Source of the DNA: JBHIAG01 sp046758465
Lineage (GTDB): Bacteria > Acidobacteriota > Terriglobia > Acidiferrales > 2-02-FULL-67-57
DNA: 39,940 bases
Direction of reading: 5' to 3'
Assembly: GCA_046758465.1 (NCBI GenBank)
Contig: JBHIAG010000006.1
Span: 1 to 39,940 of the forward strand
The notes below the pieces were generated by a model. It saw only the letters and a list, made by a program, of their open reading frames with translations, had not been told where the DNA came from and did not search any database. The position numbers were made by a program, and so were the translations under genes. Of the stretch, positions 24,934 to 33,532 are shown piece by piece; positions within the stretch are counted from its first letter, which is position 1; every line of letters begins with the position of its first letter.

Positions 24934-26049
24934 ATGACAAAAGATTCTGACGAGCGCGTGCGACGACTGCATCATCCCTCAGAAGACAATCTCACGCCCA
25001 TGGTTCCTCTCGATCTTTCCACGGTTCACAGCATCGACGAGTTGGTGCGGGCGATGGGCCAGACCGCTTTTACTGCCCGGCAGATCGGCGATGGCGCCGA
25101 CGTGCTGGAGGTCATGGCGCGCGATAAACAATGTTGCGTGGTACTCACGCTTTCCGGCGCGATGACGGTGGCCAAAATGGGGCTCATTCTCTGCGACCTC
25201 ATCGACAGCGGGATTGCAGGCGTTGTGGTTTCGACGGGAGCCTTGATGGCACACGGCTTGGTGGAAGCGATGGGGAACGCGCACTTTCGCTACGACGCGG
25301 CCATGAACGATCCCGCGCTGTTCCTGGCCGGGTACAATCGCGTGTACGACTCGCTGGAACCCGAAGTTAACCTGGATCAGGTTGAAGCAGTGGTGCAAGT
25401 GATCCTGCGCGGTTGGAATCCGGAGCAACCCGTCAGCAGTTGGAAGCTCAACCGCGCCATCGGGGAATATCTAGCGCGGACAACGCGCGAGCGGGGCATC
25501 CTCAAGTCTGCCTACGAGAAAAACGTCCCGGTCTTCGTGCCGGCGTTTACGGATTCCGAACTAGGGATCGACTTGGCGCTCGAAAACCAACGGCGCGAGC
25601 GCGAAGGACAGCCCAAACTCCGCTTCGATGTTTACGACGACTTTAACTACTTTGTCGAGTATCTGCTCGCCAAAGAGCGTCTGGGAATTTTTACCATTGG
25701 GGGCGGGGTGCCGCGCAATTGGGCGCAGCAATTTGGGATTTCGGTCGAGCTGCGCATCCGCCGGGGCTACGACCGCTTCCCCCTGAAGCGTTACCAGTAC
25801 GGCCTGCGGATTTGCCCGGAACCCGTGCACTGGGGTGGGCTTTCCGGCAGCACCTATTCGGAAGGCATCTCGTGGGGGAAGTTCGTGCCGCCGCAAGAAG
25901 GGGGGCGCTTCGCTGAAGTTCTGGTGGACGCCACGGTTGGGTTGCCGCTGATTGCAGGGTCGGTGCTGGAGCGCATAGGCTGGAGGCAGAAGCGGCGCCG
26001 GGGCCAGCGTGCCGCCCGCACAGCAGCGGTCGCGGTGGTGGGCCGCTGA
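24934..26049 (+). CDS. Deoxyhypusine synthase-family protein (probable polyamine aminobutyltransferase)
   Basis: A 371-residue homologue of deoxyhypusine synthase. Recognisable DHS blocks are LTLSGAMTVAKMG (72-83), VVSTGALMAHGLVEAMG (where DHS has TTAGG), VPVFVPAFTDSELG (198-211), IFTIGGGVPRNW and GLSGSTYSEGISWGKF, in which Lys316 corresponds to the lysine that carries the aminobutyl intermediate in human DHS. The NAD-dependent chemistry should therefore be intact. Bacteria have no eIF5A, the normal DHS substrate, so the acceptor is probably a free amine; homospermidine or a similar polyamine from putrescine is the best guess, because agmatinase and arginine decarboxylase flank it. The exact product is unknown. 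The basic C-terminal tail (WRQKRRRGQR onwards) is extra. It ends 7 nt from the convergent pdaD. Confidence 0.85.
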   Translation: MTKDSDERVRRLHHPSEDNLTPMVPLDLSTVHSIDELVRAMGQTAFTARQIGDGADVLEVMARDKQCCVVLTLSGAMTVAKMGLILCDLIDSGIAGVVVSTGALMAHGLVEAMGNAHFRYDAAMNDPALFLAGYNRVYDSLEPEVNLDQVEAVVQVILRGWNPEQPVSSWKLNRAIGEYLARTTRERGILKSAYEKNVPVFVPAFTDSELGIDLALENQRREREGQPKLRFDVYDDFNYFVEYLLAKERLGIFTIGGGVPRNWAQQFGISVELRIRRGYDRFPLKRYQYGLRICPEPVHWGGLSGSTYSEGISWGKFVPPQEGGRFAEVLVDATVGLPLIAGSVLERIGWRQKRRRGQRAARTAAVAVVGR

Positions 26050-26056
26050 GAGACGC

Positions 26057-26608
26057 TTAGTCGTCCCCGAGGAGGATGGCAGCGGTCAGCACCGTGGTCC
26101 ACAATCCCCGCTTGTCCCCCACCGCCGACTGGGTGATGTTCATCGTCCGGACAATCTTGTTCGAGATGCGGTAAATCTCCTTCTTTTCGTCCCAGTTCAG
26201 TTCCGAATCGAACTCGACACCCAGCACCGTGGCGAGCATTTCTGCTGCCAACTCTTCCGCATACTCGCCAGCGTGATCTTCCGTTTCACCGAAGGAGTGG
26301 TGCTCGGAGAGGTAGCCGTACATGGATTTGTCAGCGGGCAGCGCCAGGCCGATGGAGGAGGCGATCAAGCGATGGGGCTCGCGCGTGGAATTCTCACTCA
26401 GGATGCAAAAGGTGACCTGTCCCGGCCGGAGCAACGTCAAGCCTTCCGAGCGCGAGATGAGTTTACAGTGGGGTGGAAAAATGCTGGAGACGCGAACGAC
26501 GTTGCAGGCGGCGATGCCCGCCGACCGCAAGGCCAGCTCGAAGCTGGAGAGGCGCTCGCGGTGCTTGCCAACGCCCTTGGTCAGGAAAATCTTTTTGGCG
26601 ACAAACAT
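26057..26608 (-). CDS. pdaD: Pyruvoyl-dependent arginine decarboxylase
   Basis: A 183-residue proenzyme of the PvlArgDC family. The self-cleavage site is the Ser41-Ser42 bond in VVRVSSIFPP, where Ser42 becomes the pyruvoyl cofactor. GYLSEHHSFGETEDHAGEYAEELAAEML is the family's second signature. It converts arginine to agmatine without PLP. In archaea this enzyme starts polyamine synthesis; in bacteria it is found in Chlamydia and scattered phyla. The neighbouring agmatinase and DHS-like enzyme give a plausible complete route arginine, agmatine, putrescine, larger polyamine. GGAGGGG abuts the ATG. A TTGACA promoter and a 14-bp palindrome precede it. Confidence 0.93.
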   Translation of the reverse strand: MFVAKKIFLTKGVGKHRERLSSFELALRSAGIAACNVVRVSSIFPPHCKLISRSEGLTLLRPGQVTFCILSENSTREPHRLIASSIGLALPADKSMYGYLSEHHSFGETEDHAGEYAEELAAEMLATVLGVEFDSELNWDEKKEIYRISNKIVRTMNITQSAVGDKRGLWTTVLTAAILLGDD

Positions 26609-26691
26609 CCCCTCCGCCCCGCTCTCGCTCCGCGCACCGAGCCGGGACGAGGCGTCATCGGGAAAATCTCTTTCGGCGCAAAAAGAGTCAC

Positions 26692-26705
26692 CGGCAAATT
26701 TGCCG
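26692..26705. promoter_or_regulatory. 14-bp palindrome at the predicted pdaD transcription start (operator candidate)
   Basis: CGGCAAATTTGCCG is perfectly self-complementary and covers the position about 7 nt after the pdaD -10 box. A dimeric repressor bound here would block the promoter. It lies about 70 nt upstream of the glnA promoter on the other strand. No matching regulator gene is in the window. Confidence 0.45.
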
Positions 26706-26708
26706 CTA

Positions 26709-26737
26709 ACTATGCGGAAAGGCTAGACCGCTGTCAA
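26709..26737 (-). promoter_or_regulatory. Promoter of pdaD
   Basis: On the minus strand a perfect -35 TTGACA (26737-26732), 17-nt spacer and CATAGT (26714-26709). The leader to the ATG at 26608 would be about 95 nt. Confidence 0.6.
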
Positions 26738-26767
26738 TACCAAATCTTTGGCCCGGCCGGCGGGGGC

Positions 26768-26796
26768 TTGACGCTGCGGGCTTCTTGAGATAGGGT
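26768..26796 (+). promoter_or_regulatory. Candidate promoter of glnA
   Basis: TTGACG (26768-26773), 17-nt spacer, TAGGGT (26791-26796). The ATG is at 26873. No sigma-54 (GG-N10-GC) element was noticed here. Confidence 0.45.
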
Positions 26797-26872
26797 GAAG
26801 TCCCATCATGGCGATGGTGGCGAGGCCCACCAACCTTCCACCCCCGCCTGCAGCGTTTTCCGAGGAGGAGTG

Positions 26873-28282
26873 ATGACGCCGAAAGAAGTGTTGGAATTGG
26901 CCGAACGGAACCAAGTTCGTGTGGTGGACATACGCTTTACCGACTTGCCGGGCTTGTGGCACCACGTCTCGTTTCCCATCCACAAGCTTGAGGAGGCATC
27001 GTTCGAGGACGGCTTCGGGATTGATGGCTCCAGCATCCGTGGCTGGGCGGCGATCCACGAGAGCGATATACTGCTCGTGCCGGACCCCGAGACCGCGATC
27101 CTCGATCTCTTCCGCGATGTTCCCACGCTGGCCATGATCGGCGACATCATCGAGCCCATCACCAAGCAACACTACCCGCGCGACCCACGCTACATCGCCA
27201 AGAAAGCCGAAGCTTACTTGGGCTTCACCGGCATCGCCGATGCTGCCTATTTCGGCGCCGAAGCAGAGTTCTTCATCTTCGACAACGTTCGCTTCGACCA
27301 ACGCGAGAACTGTGGCTTCTATTTCATCGACGCCGAGGAGGGCCGTTGGAACTCGGCCCGGGAAGAGCGCAACCTGGGCTACCGGCCGCGCTACAAGGAA
27401 GGCTACTTCCCGGTGCCACCCACCGACCACTATCAGGATTTGCGTACCGAGATGGTCTTGGCCATGGAACGCTGCGGGCTGGAGGTCGAATGCCACCACC
27501 ACGAAGTGGCGACGGGGGGCCAGGCCGAGATCGACTTCAAGTTCAACTCCCTGGTGCGTGCCGCCGATTACATGATGCTGTATAAGTACATTGTACGCAA
27601 TGTAGCCCACCAGTACGGCAAGACGGTCACGTTTATGCCCAAGCCCCTGTTCCAGGACAATGGCTCGGGAATGCACACCCACCAGAGCCTGTGGCTGAAA
27701 GGGAAGCCCCTGTTCGCCGGCGACCTCTATGCGGGGCTGAGCCAGACGGCGCTTTGGTACATCGGCGGGTTGCTCAAGCACGCGCCCACCATCACTGCGT
27801 TTGCGGCCCCAACAACCAACAGCTACAAGCGGCTGGTGCCGGGCTTCGAAGCGCCGGTCAACCTGGCCTATTCCCGCCGCAACCGCAGCGCTGCCGTCCG
27901 CATCCCGATGTACTCACCCAACCCGAAGTCTAAGCGCGTCGAGTTTCGCCCGCCCGACCCGTCCTGTAACCCCTACCTGACTTTTTCGGCCATGCTGATG
28001 GCGGGGCTCGACGGTATCGAAAACAAAATCGATCCGGGCGAGCCGCTCGACAAGGATATCTACGATCTCAGTCCGGAGGAGCTCAAGGACGTCCCCAGCC
28101 TGGCGGGTTCGCTCGAAGAGGCGCTCAAGGTGCTGGAGCGCGACCACGAGTTCCTCACGAAAGGGGATGTTTTCACCGAAGAGGTCATTGAACTCTGGAT
28201 CACCTACAAGATGAAGAACGAGGTGCAGGCGATCCGCATGCGCCCGCACCCGTATGAATTTGCGCTCTACTACGATGTCTAG
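26873..28282 (+). CDS. glnA: Glutamine synthetase type I, adenylylation-controlled
   Basis: A 469-residue GSI-beta glutamine synthetase that condenses glutamate, ammonia and ATP. The N-terminal beta-grasp (FEDGFGIDGSSIRGW) and catalytic signatures (AEAEFFIFDNVRF, HHHEVATGGQAEIDFKF, KPLFQDNGSGMHTHQS, NLAYSRRNRSAAVRIP, RVEFRPPDPSCNPYL) are all present. Tyr397, in DKDIYDLSPEELKDVP, is the adenylylation site and even keeps the enterobacterial residue number. The adenylyltransferase gene follows 128 nt downstream on the same strand. The start at 26873 has GAGGAGGAG before it; the in-frame ATG at 26795 would add 26 unrelated residues. Confidence 0.97.
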   Translation: MTPKEVLELAERNQVRVVDIRFTDLPGLWHHVSFPIHKLEEASFEDGFGIDGSSIRGWAAIHESDILLVPDPETAILDLFRDVPTLAMIGDIIEPITKQHYPRDPRYIAKKAEAYLGFTGIADAAYFGAEAEFFIFDNVRFDQRENCGFYFIDAEEGRWNSAREERNLGYRPRYKEGYFPVPPTDHYQDLRTEMVLAMERCGLEVECHHHEVATGGQAEIDFKFNSLVRAADYMMLYKYIVRNVAHQYGKTVTFMPKPLFQDNGSGMHTHQSLWLKGKPLFAGDLYAGLSQTALWYIGGLLKHAPTITAFAAPTTNSYKRLVPGFEAPVNLAYSRRNRSAAVRIPMYSPNPKSKRVEFRPPDPSCNPYLTFSAMLMAGLDGIENKIDPGEPLDKDIYDLSPEELKDVPSLAGSLEEALKVLERDHEFLTKGDVFTEEVIELWITYKMKNEVQAIRMRPHPYEFALYYDV

Positions 28283-28410
28283 GGCCTGAATTCCGAGGAG
28301 AGTTGCCCCCTCGCGACGCTGGCCTCTCGTCCGCCACCCCCGGGCGTTGTCTCTTCTGTACCCGCGTGGGCCCCCTTGTTGCCTCCTTGTGATACCCTGA
28401 GGGGAGCACT

Positions 28411-31365
28411 GTGCCGGTGATGCTTTCGAACGTTGTCTTCCAAGATCCGGCGCGGGCACGCGCCAACTTAGCCCGGTTGGAGTCGCGTCTGCCCGAGACT
28501 CTGCAGGCTCTGTTGCCCACGGCGCTTGCCCAGGTTCCGGATAGCGATACCGCGTTGAACAACCTCGAACGCTTGACCCGCCCATCCGGTGCGGAGGTTC
28601 TCGAGCCAATTGTGCGCCGGCCAGTGCTGCTCTACCACTTGCTGGCACTCTTCAGCCACAGTCGGTTTCTGAGCGAGAGCTTGATCCAGCAGCCGGAGCT
28701 GATCGGCTGGCTGGCGCGCGACCGCCGGCTGGGCCGCATCAAGTCCCAGGAAGACCTGCTGGAAGAGTACGCGCGTTTTGCAGCCACCCAGTCGGAGGTC
28801 AGTGCCAGCGTGGTGTTAGCGCGCTTCAAGCGGCGCGAATATCTCCGCATCACTCTTAAAGACATTCTCGGGATTGCCGAGCTGGCCGAGACCACACTTG
28901 AACTTTCCATCTTGGCGGATGTGCTGATTGAGAAGGCGCTGGCGGTGGCGGCGCAAGAGCTGCGACGCCGCTACGGCGACCCGCAGGCACACGACGCGAG
29001 CGGTCGCCTCGTAACCGCACGCTTTGCCGTGGTGGGGCTGGGAAAGCTGGGCGGAAATGAGCTGAACTATAGCTCGGACATTGACCTGTTGTTCCTTTAC
29101 GCGGGTGAGGGCGAGACCTACGGACCGACCCGCACCTCCAACCGTGAGTATTTCATTCGCCTCGCCCAACGCCTAATTCAATTGATCACAGACGTGACGC
29201 CGGAAGGCCCGGTGTTCCGCGTGGACTTGCGCTTGCGACCCGGGGGTGGTGAGGGCGACCTGGCCATCAGCCTCCCCGCGGCAAGCAATTACTACCAGCG
29301 CCGGGCGCGCGAGTGGGAGTTGCAAATGCTCCTGAAGGCCCGCCATGTTGCGGGCGACGCTGCCTTGGTGCGAGAGTTCCTGCAGGGGGTCGAGCCCTTC
29401 CTTTATCAGGGCGACATCCATTTTGCGGCGGTCGAGAGCGTGCTCGAGGCGCGTGAGCGAATGGACCGCAAGCTCACGGCGCACGGCGCGCCGCTGAACG
29501 TGAAGCTCTCGCCGGGCGGCATCCGCGACATTGAATTTCTGGTGCAGTGCTTGCAGCGGCTCTACGGGCAGCGCGATCCCTGGGTGCGCTCCGGGGGCAC
29601 CCTGATGGCACTGCAAAAACTGCACGACAAGGGCTACCTCGCACCCAACGACCATTTCCGGCTCGCCTCCGCCTACCAGTTTCTCCGCCGCCTGGAGCAC
29701 CGTCTGCAACTGGAGAATGGTCAGCAGACACACGCCTTGCCAGAGAGCGGAGAGGCGCTGGCCGTGCTGGCGCGGCGCACCGGCCTGGAGGCGTTCGGGC
29801 GCGAGGCAGTGGAGATGTTGCGTAAAGAACTCGACGAGCACATGCATTCGGTGCGTGCAATCTACGCGTGCGTTATCCCGCGCAGTCTCGGTGAAGCCGC
29901 CGGGGAGGTGTTTCGTCTCGAGGCACCGCCGGCTGCCGGCACGACTCGTGTCAGTGAACTTTCCTACCCCAACCTGGTGGCGTGGTTTGCCCACCGCCGT
30001 TCGCCCGTCTATGAACAACTGCAAACGCTCACCGTACCCGAGCGCGCCCGCAAGTCCTTCCACCGCTTCCTGGCGGCCGCTCTCACCTCCTCAGAGCGTT
30101 TTGCCGCCCTTAGTCGGGTGCCGGAGGCGCTGCCAGCTGCGGTCGAGGTGTTTGCGCAGAGCGAAGCATTGAGCGAATGCTTGCTCCGCCAGCCGGAGCT
30201 TTTGGATGTCTTGCTCGAATGCGCTCGAGCCGGAGAGACACCGGCTAGAGAGCAACTTGCCCTGGGACTGGCTGCGACCGCAGGCGGCACGGCCGGTGGC
30301 TCTTTGTGTGAATTTGTCTCAGCAGCACGCTCAGCCTCCGAACGAATGGCCAGTCTCCGCATGTATTTTCGCAACCAGGTGTTTCGCTGGGGTGCAGCCG
30401 CTCTGTGGGCGCGACGCCCGCTGTGGGAGAGCTTGGCCGGGTTCAGTGCTCTGGCGGAAGAGATCCTCGGGGTCGCCCTTGCGATGGCGCAGAAACAAGT
30501 TCGCGGACGCCGCCGCGGACGCTTTGCCGTCCTGGCGCTGGGGCGACTCGCAACCCGGGAAATGGATTTAGGCTCAGATGCCGATGTAATTTTTCTCGCC
30601 GAAACCCCCGCCAGCCAGCCCGCATACGGAACCTGGAGGCGGGTGGCGGAAAAGTTGATTTATATCGTCTCCAGCTACACGCGCGACGGCACGCTGTTTC
30701 CGGTCGACGCTCGCCTGCGTCCGCGTGGCAGTGAAGGCGAACTGGTGCAGAACGCCGATAGCGTGTTTGAATACTTCGCCACTACGGCCGACGTGTGGGA
30801 AGCGGTCACGTACTTGAAAGTACGGCCGGTAGCGGGTGACCTAGAATTTGCCAGCACCTGGTGCGAACGCCTGCGCCAGATCCTGGCAGAGCGTTTCGCC
30901 GCGTGGGACCAGATCGGCACGCCGCTGGCCGAAATGCGCCTGCGAATCGAAGAGGAAGCGAACAGGAGTTCCCGGGAGGAGTTCAACTTCAAAACCGGGC
31001 CGGGCGGGGTTTACGACCTCGACTTTATTATCTCGGCGCTCTCGCTTGCCGCCGGCGCTTCCTCTCTTGCGGGATGCCACCTGCAAGCTCAGGTGGAGAG
31101 CTTGCCCGCGACGGGCCGACTCAGCGAAGATGACCGCAGGCTCCTGGCACGTGCAGCGCTGTTCTTGCGCGCCCTGGACCACAGCGCTCGACTTACGACT
31201 GGCCGGGCAACTTCCACCTTGCCATCCCGCCCTGCGGGCCTGGAGCCGGTTACGCTCCTGCTCGGGCGCTTGCTCGGCGAGGCAGTGAGCACTGGCGAGC
31301 TACCTCTGCGGTTAGAGCAGACCTGCCAAGAAGTCCGGGGTATCTACAAAAATATTTTCGCCTAG
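28411..31365 (+). CDS. glnE: Glutamine synthetase adenylyltransferase/deadenylylase (GlnE)
   Basis: A 984-residue two-headed enzyme. Each half has a nucleotidyltransferase motif: GLGKLGGNELNYSSDIDLLF (Asp223 and Asp225) for the N-terminal deadenylylase and LGRLATREMDLGSDADVIFL (Asp723 and Asp725) for the C-terminal adenylylase. Family blocks such as VDLRLRPGGGEGDL, NVKLSPGGIRDIEF, DARLRPRGSEGELV and FNFKTGPGGVYDLDFI are clear. The second motif reads GRLATREMDL where GKLGGRELGY is usual, a mild divergence. It attaches AMP to Tyr397 of GlnA when nitrogen is plentiful. PII and GlnD, its usual inputs, are not in the window. The GTG at 28411 has GGGGAG 5 nt upstream; an ATG at 28420 is the alternative. 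Confidence 0.95.
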   Translation: MPVMLSNVVFQDPARARANLARLESRLPETLQALLPTALAQVPDSDTALNNLERLTRPSGAEVLEPIVRRPVLLYHLLALFSHSRFLSESLIQQPELIGWLARDRRLGRIKSQEDLLEEYARFAATQSEVSASVVLARFKRREYLRITLKDILGIAELAETTLELSILADVLIEKALAVAAQELRRRYGDPQAHDASGRLVTARFAVVGLGKLGGNELNYSSDIDLLFLYAGEGETYGPTRTSNREYFIRLAQRLIQLITDVTPEGPVFRVDLRLRPGGGEGDLAISLPAASNYYQRRAREWELQMLLKARHVAGDAALVREFLQGVEPFLYQGDIHFAAVESVLEARERMDRKLTAHGAPLNVKLSPGGIRDIEFLVQCLQRLYGQRDPWVRSGGTLMALQKLHDKGYLAPNDHFRLASAYQFLRRLEHRLQLENGQQTHALPESGEALAVLARRTGLEAFGREAVEMLRKELDEHMHSVRAIYACVIPRSLGEAAGEVFRLEAPPAAGTTRVSELSYPNLVAWFAHRRSPVYEQLQTLTVPERARKSFHRFLAAALTSSERFAALSRVPEALPAAVEVFAQSEALSECLLRQPELLDVLLECARAGETPAREQLALGLAATAGGTAGGSLCEFVSAARSASERMASLRMYFRNQVFRWGAAALWARRPLWESLAGFSALAEEILGVALAMAQKQVRGRRRGRFAVLALGRLATREMDLGSDADVIFLAETPASQPAYGTWRRVAEKLIYIVSSYTRDGTLFPVDARLRPRGSEGELVQNADSVFEYFATTADVWEAVTYLKVRPVAGDLEFASTWCERLRQILAERFAAWDQIGTPLAEMRLRIEEEANRSSREEFNFKTGPGGVYDLDFIISALSLAAGASSLAGCHLQAQVESLPATGRLSEDDRRLLARAALFLRALDHSARLTTGRATSTLPSRPAGLEPVTLLLGRLLGEAVSTGELPLRLEQTCQEVRGIYKNIFA

Positions 31366-31447
31366 CTCCAGAACCGGAGCGGCGGAGCGTGGTGGCAAAG
31401 TCTAGGGAGGAAATTTCAAACCCTTACTCTTTCCCGGGTGGCCTGTC

Positions 31448-31476
31448 TTGTCTTTGACTAAGCAGCATGCTATTTT
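31448..31476 (+). promoter_or_regulatory. Promoter of the aconitase gene
   Basis: TTGTCT (31448-31453), 17-nt spacer and TATTTT (31471-31476), with TGC directly before the -10 hexamer. The aconitase GTG is at 31520. Confidence 0.5.
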
Positions 31477-31519
31477 AACTGGTTGCTGCAACATGATGGC
31501 CCACAGGGGGTGATCGCAG

Positions 31520-33448
31520 GTGGGGAAGAGCCTAACCCACAAAATCTTGGAAGCGCACCTGGTTGCGGGCACGTTAGTGGCCGGGAGCGAGATCGGGGTC
31601 AAAATTGACCAAACGCTGACCCAGGATGCCACCGGCACCATGGCCTATCTGCAGTTCGAGGCGATGGGCATTCCCAGGGTTCGCACCAAGCTCTCGGTCA
31701 GCTACATTGATCACAATACGCTGCAGACCGGTTTTGAAAACGCCGACGACCATCGCTTCCTCCAGAGCATAGCGGCCAAGTACGGCATCTACTTTTCGCG
31801 ACCCGGCAACGGCATCTGCCACCAGGTCCATCTGGAACGCTTCAGCCGACCCGGCCAGGTGCTGCTGGGCTCCGACAGCCACACGCCCACTTGCGGTGGT
31901 GCGGGGATGATTGCCATCGGGGCGGGCGGGCTCGATGTTGCAGTGGCGATGGCGGGCAGGCCGTTCTACCTGACGATGCCGAAAGTGCTGGGTGTTCACC
32001 TGAAGGGCAGGTTGCAGCCTTGGGTGTCGGGGAAGGACATCATCCTGGAGATGCTGCGGCGGCTGACGATGAAGGGCGGCGTGGGCAAGATCATCGAGTA
32101 CTACGGCGAAGGAGCCGCCGCGTTGACTGTACCGGAGCGGGCGACCATAACCAACATGGGTGCCGAACTGGGCGCGACGACTTCTATCTTTCCCAGCGAC
32201 GAGAACACCCGAGCCTACTTGCGCGCGCAAGGCCGCGGCCGATCCTACAAGCCCTTTGCGCCCGATCCCAATGCCCGCTACGACGAGCACATCGAAATTG
32301 ATTTGAACCAGCTCGAACCGCTCATCGCCCGCCCCCACAGTCCCGACAAAGTGTGCCGGGTGCGCGAAGTGGAGGGCATGAAGGTGGACCAGGTAGCGGT
32401 GGGAAGCTGTACGAACTCGTCGTTCCGCGACCTAATGACGGTAGCCAAGATTCTCGCAGGCAAGGTTGTGCACCCGAACGTGAGCCTGGTGGTGACGCCG
32501 GGCTCGAGGCAGGTATTCGAGATGATCGGCAAGGCGGGCGGGTTGACGAGTCTGATCGCCTCGGGCGCGCGCATTCTGGAGTCCGCCTGCGGGCCTTGCA
32601 TCGGGATGGGCCAGGCGCCGTCTTCGGGCGGAGTGTCCGTGCGGAGTTTCAACCGCAACTTTGAGGGACGCAGCGGTACTCCCAATGCGCAAGTGTATTT
32701 GTCGAGCCCTGAGACCGCAGCGGCCTGTGCCCTCCGCGGTGGCATCACTGATCCACGGGATCTCGGCATGCCCCCGGAGATTCGCTGGCCGAAGAAGTTT
32801 TTGGTGGACGACCGCATGATTCTGGCGCCGGTAGAGAATTCTGGCGAGGTCGAAGTCCTCCGCGGGCCGAACATCAAGCCGCTGCCGGTTCGCGGCGCAC
32901 TGGAAGAGCGACTCGAAGGCGAGGTAGTGATCAAGGTCGGCGACAACGTCACCACCGACCACATTATGCCTGCCGGAGCTAAGATTCTGCCGCTGCGCTC
33001 AAACATTCCGGCTATCGCGGAGTTCGTCTTCTTCCGGGTGGACGAAACATTCGTGCAGCGGACTAAAGAAAAGGGTGGCGGGTTCATCGTGGGTGGCACG
33101 AACTATGGGCAAGGATCCAGCCGCGAGCATGCGGCCCTGGCCCCGATGTACCTGGGCGTGAAGGCGGTACTGGCGCAATCGTTTGCGCGTATCCATTGGA
33201 CCAACCTGATCAACTTTGGCATCCTGCCGGCTACGTTCGCGGATGAAAAAGACTACGACGCCATCGAGCCAGGCGACCGGCTGGAGGTTCCTGATGTACG
33301 CGCGGCCTTGGAGAACGACCAGCCGCTGGTGGTGAAGAACCTGAGCAAAGGGACCACCATCCAGGTCAAGCACAATCTCGCCGAGCGACAACGGCGAATC
33401 CTGCTCGCGGGCGGCCTGCTGAACTACGTCCGGCCGCAGGCGGCGTAG
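31520..33448 (+). CDS. Aconitate hydratase, short mitochondrial-type/LeuCD-like
   Basis: A 642-residue single-chain aconitase-superfamily enzyme. The [4Fe-4S] ligands are Cys297 (GSCTNSS), Cys357 and Cys360 (CGPCIGMG). The swivel domain is fused at the C-terminus (DNVTTDHIMPAGAKILP, GTNYGQGSSREHAALAP). At 642 residues it is shorter than AcnA (about 890) or AcnB and lies between them and LeuC-LeuD, as in the short aconitases of many bacteria. Isocitrate and malate dehydrogenase genes downstream make the TCA-cycle reaction (citrate to isocitrate) the obvious role. Homoaconitase or isopropylmalate isomerase activity is a less likely alternative. The GTG start has AGGGGG 10 nt upstream. Confidence 0.88.
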   Translation: MGKSLTHKILEAHLVAGTLVAGSEIGVKIDQTLTQDATGTMAYLQFEAMGIPRVRTKLSVSYIDHNTLQTGFENADDHRFLQSIAAKYGIYFSRPGNGICHQVHLERFSRPGQVLLGSDSHTPTCGGAGMIAIGAGGLDVAVAMAGRPFYLTMPKVLGVHLKGRLQPWVSGKDIILEMLRRLTMKGGVGKIIEYYGEGAAALTVPERATITNMGAELGATTSIFPSDENTRAYLRAQGRGRSYKPFAPDPNARYDEHIEIDLNQLEPLIARPHSPDKVCRVREVEGMKVDQVAVGSCTNSSFRDLMTVAKILAGKVVHPNVSLVVTPGSRQVFEMIGKAGGLTSLIASGARILESACGPCIGMGQAPSSGGVSVRSFNRNFEGRSGTPNAQVYLSSPETAAACALRGGITDPRDLGMPPEIRWPKKFLVDDRMILAPVENSGEVEVLRGPNIKPLPVRGALEERLEGEVVIKVGDNVTTDHIMPAGAKILPLRSNIPAIAEFVFFRVDETFVQRTKEKGGGFIVGGTNYGQGSSREHAALAPMYLGVKAVLAQSFARIHWTNLINFGILPATFADEKDYDAIEPGDRLEVPDVRAALENDQPLVVKNLSKGTTIQVKHNLAERQRRILLAGGLLNYVRPQAA

Positions 33449-33532
33449 GTTCTCCGGGCCCGATCAGGAACAACGGTTCCGAGTCCAGCCCTGTGGGTCG
33501 AGGGGGGGCTCTCGCGGAAAAGGAGCAGAGAA

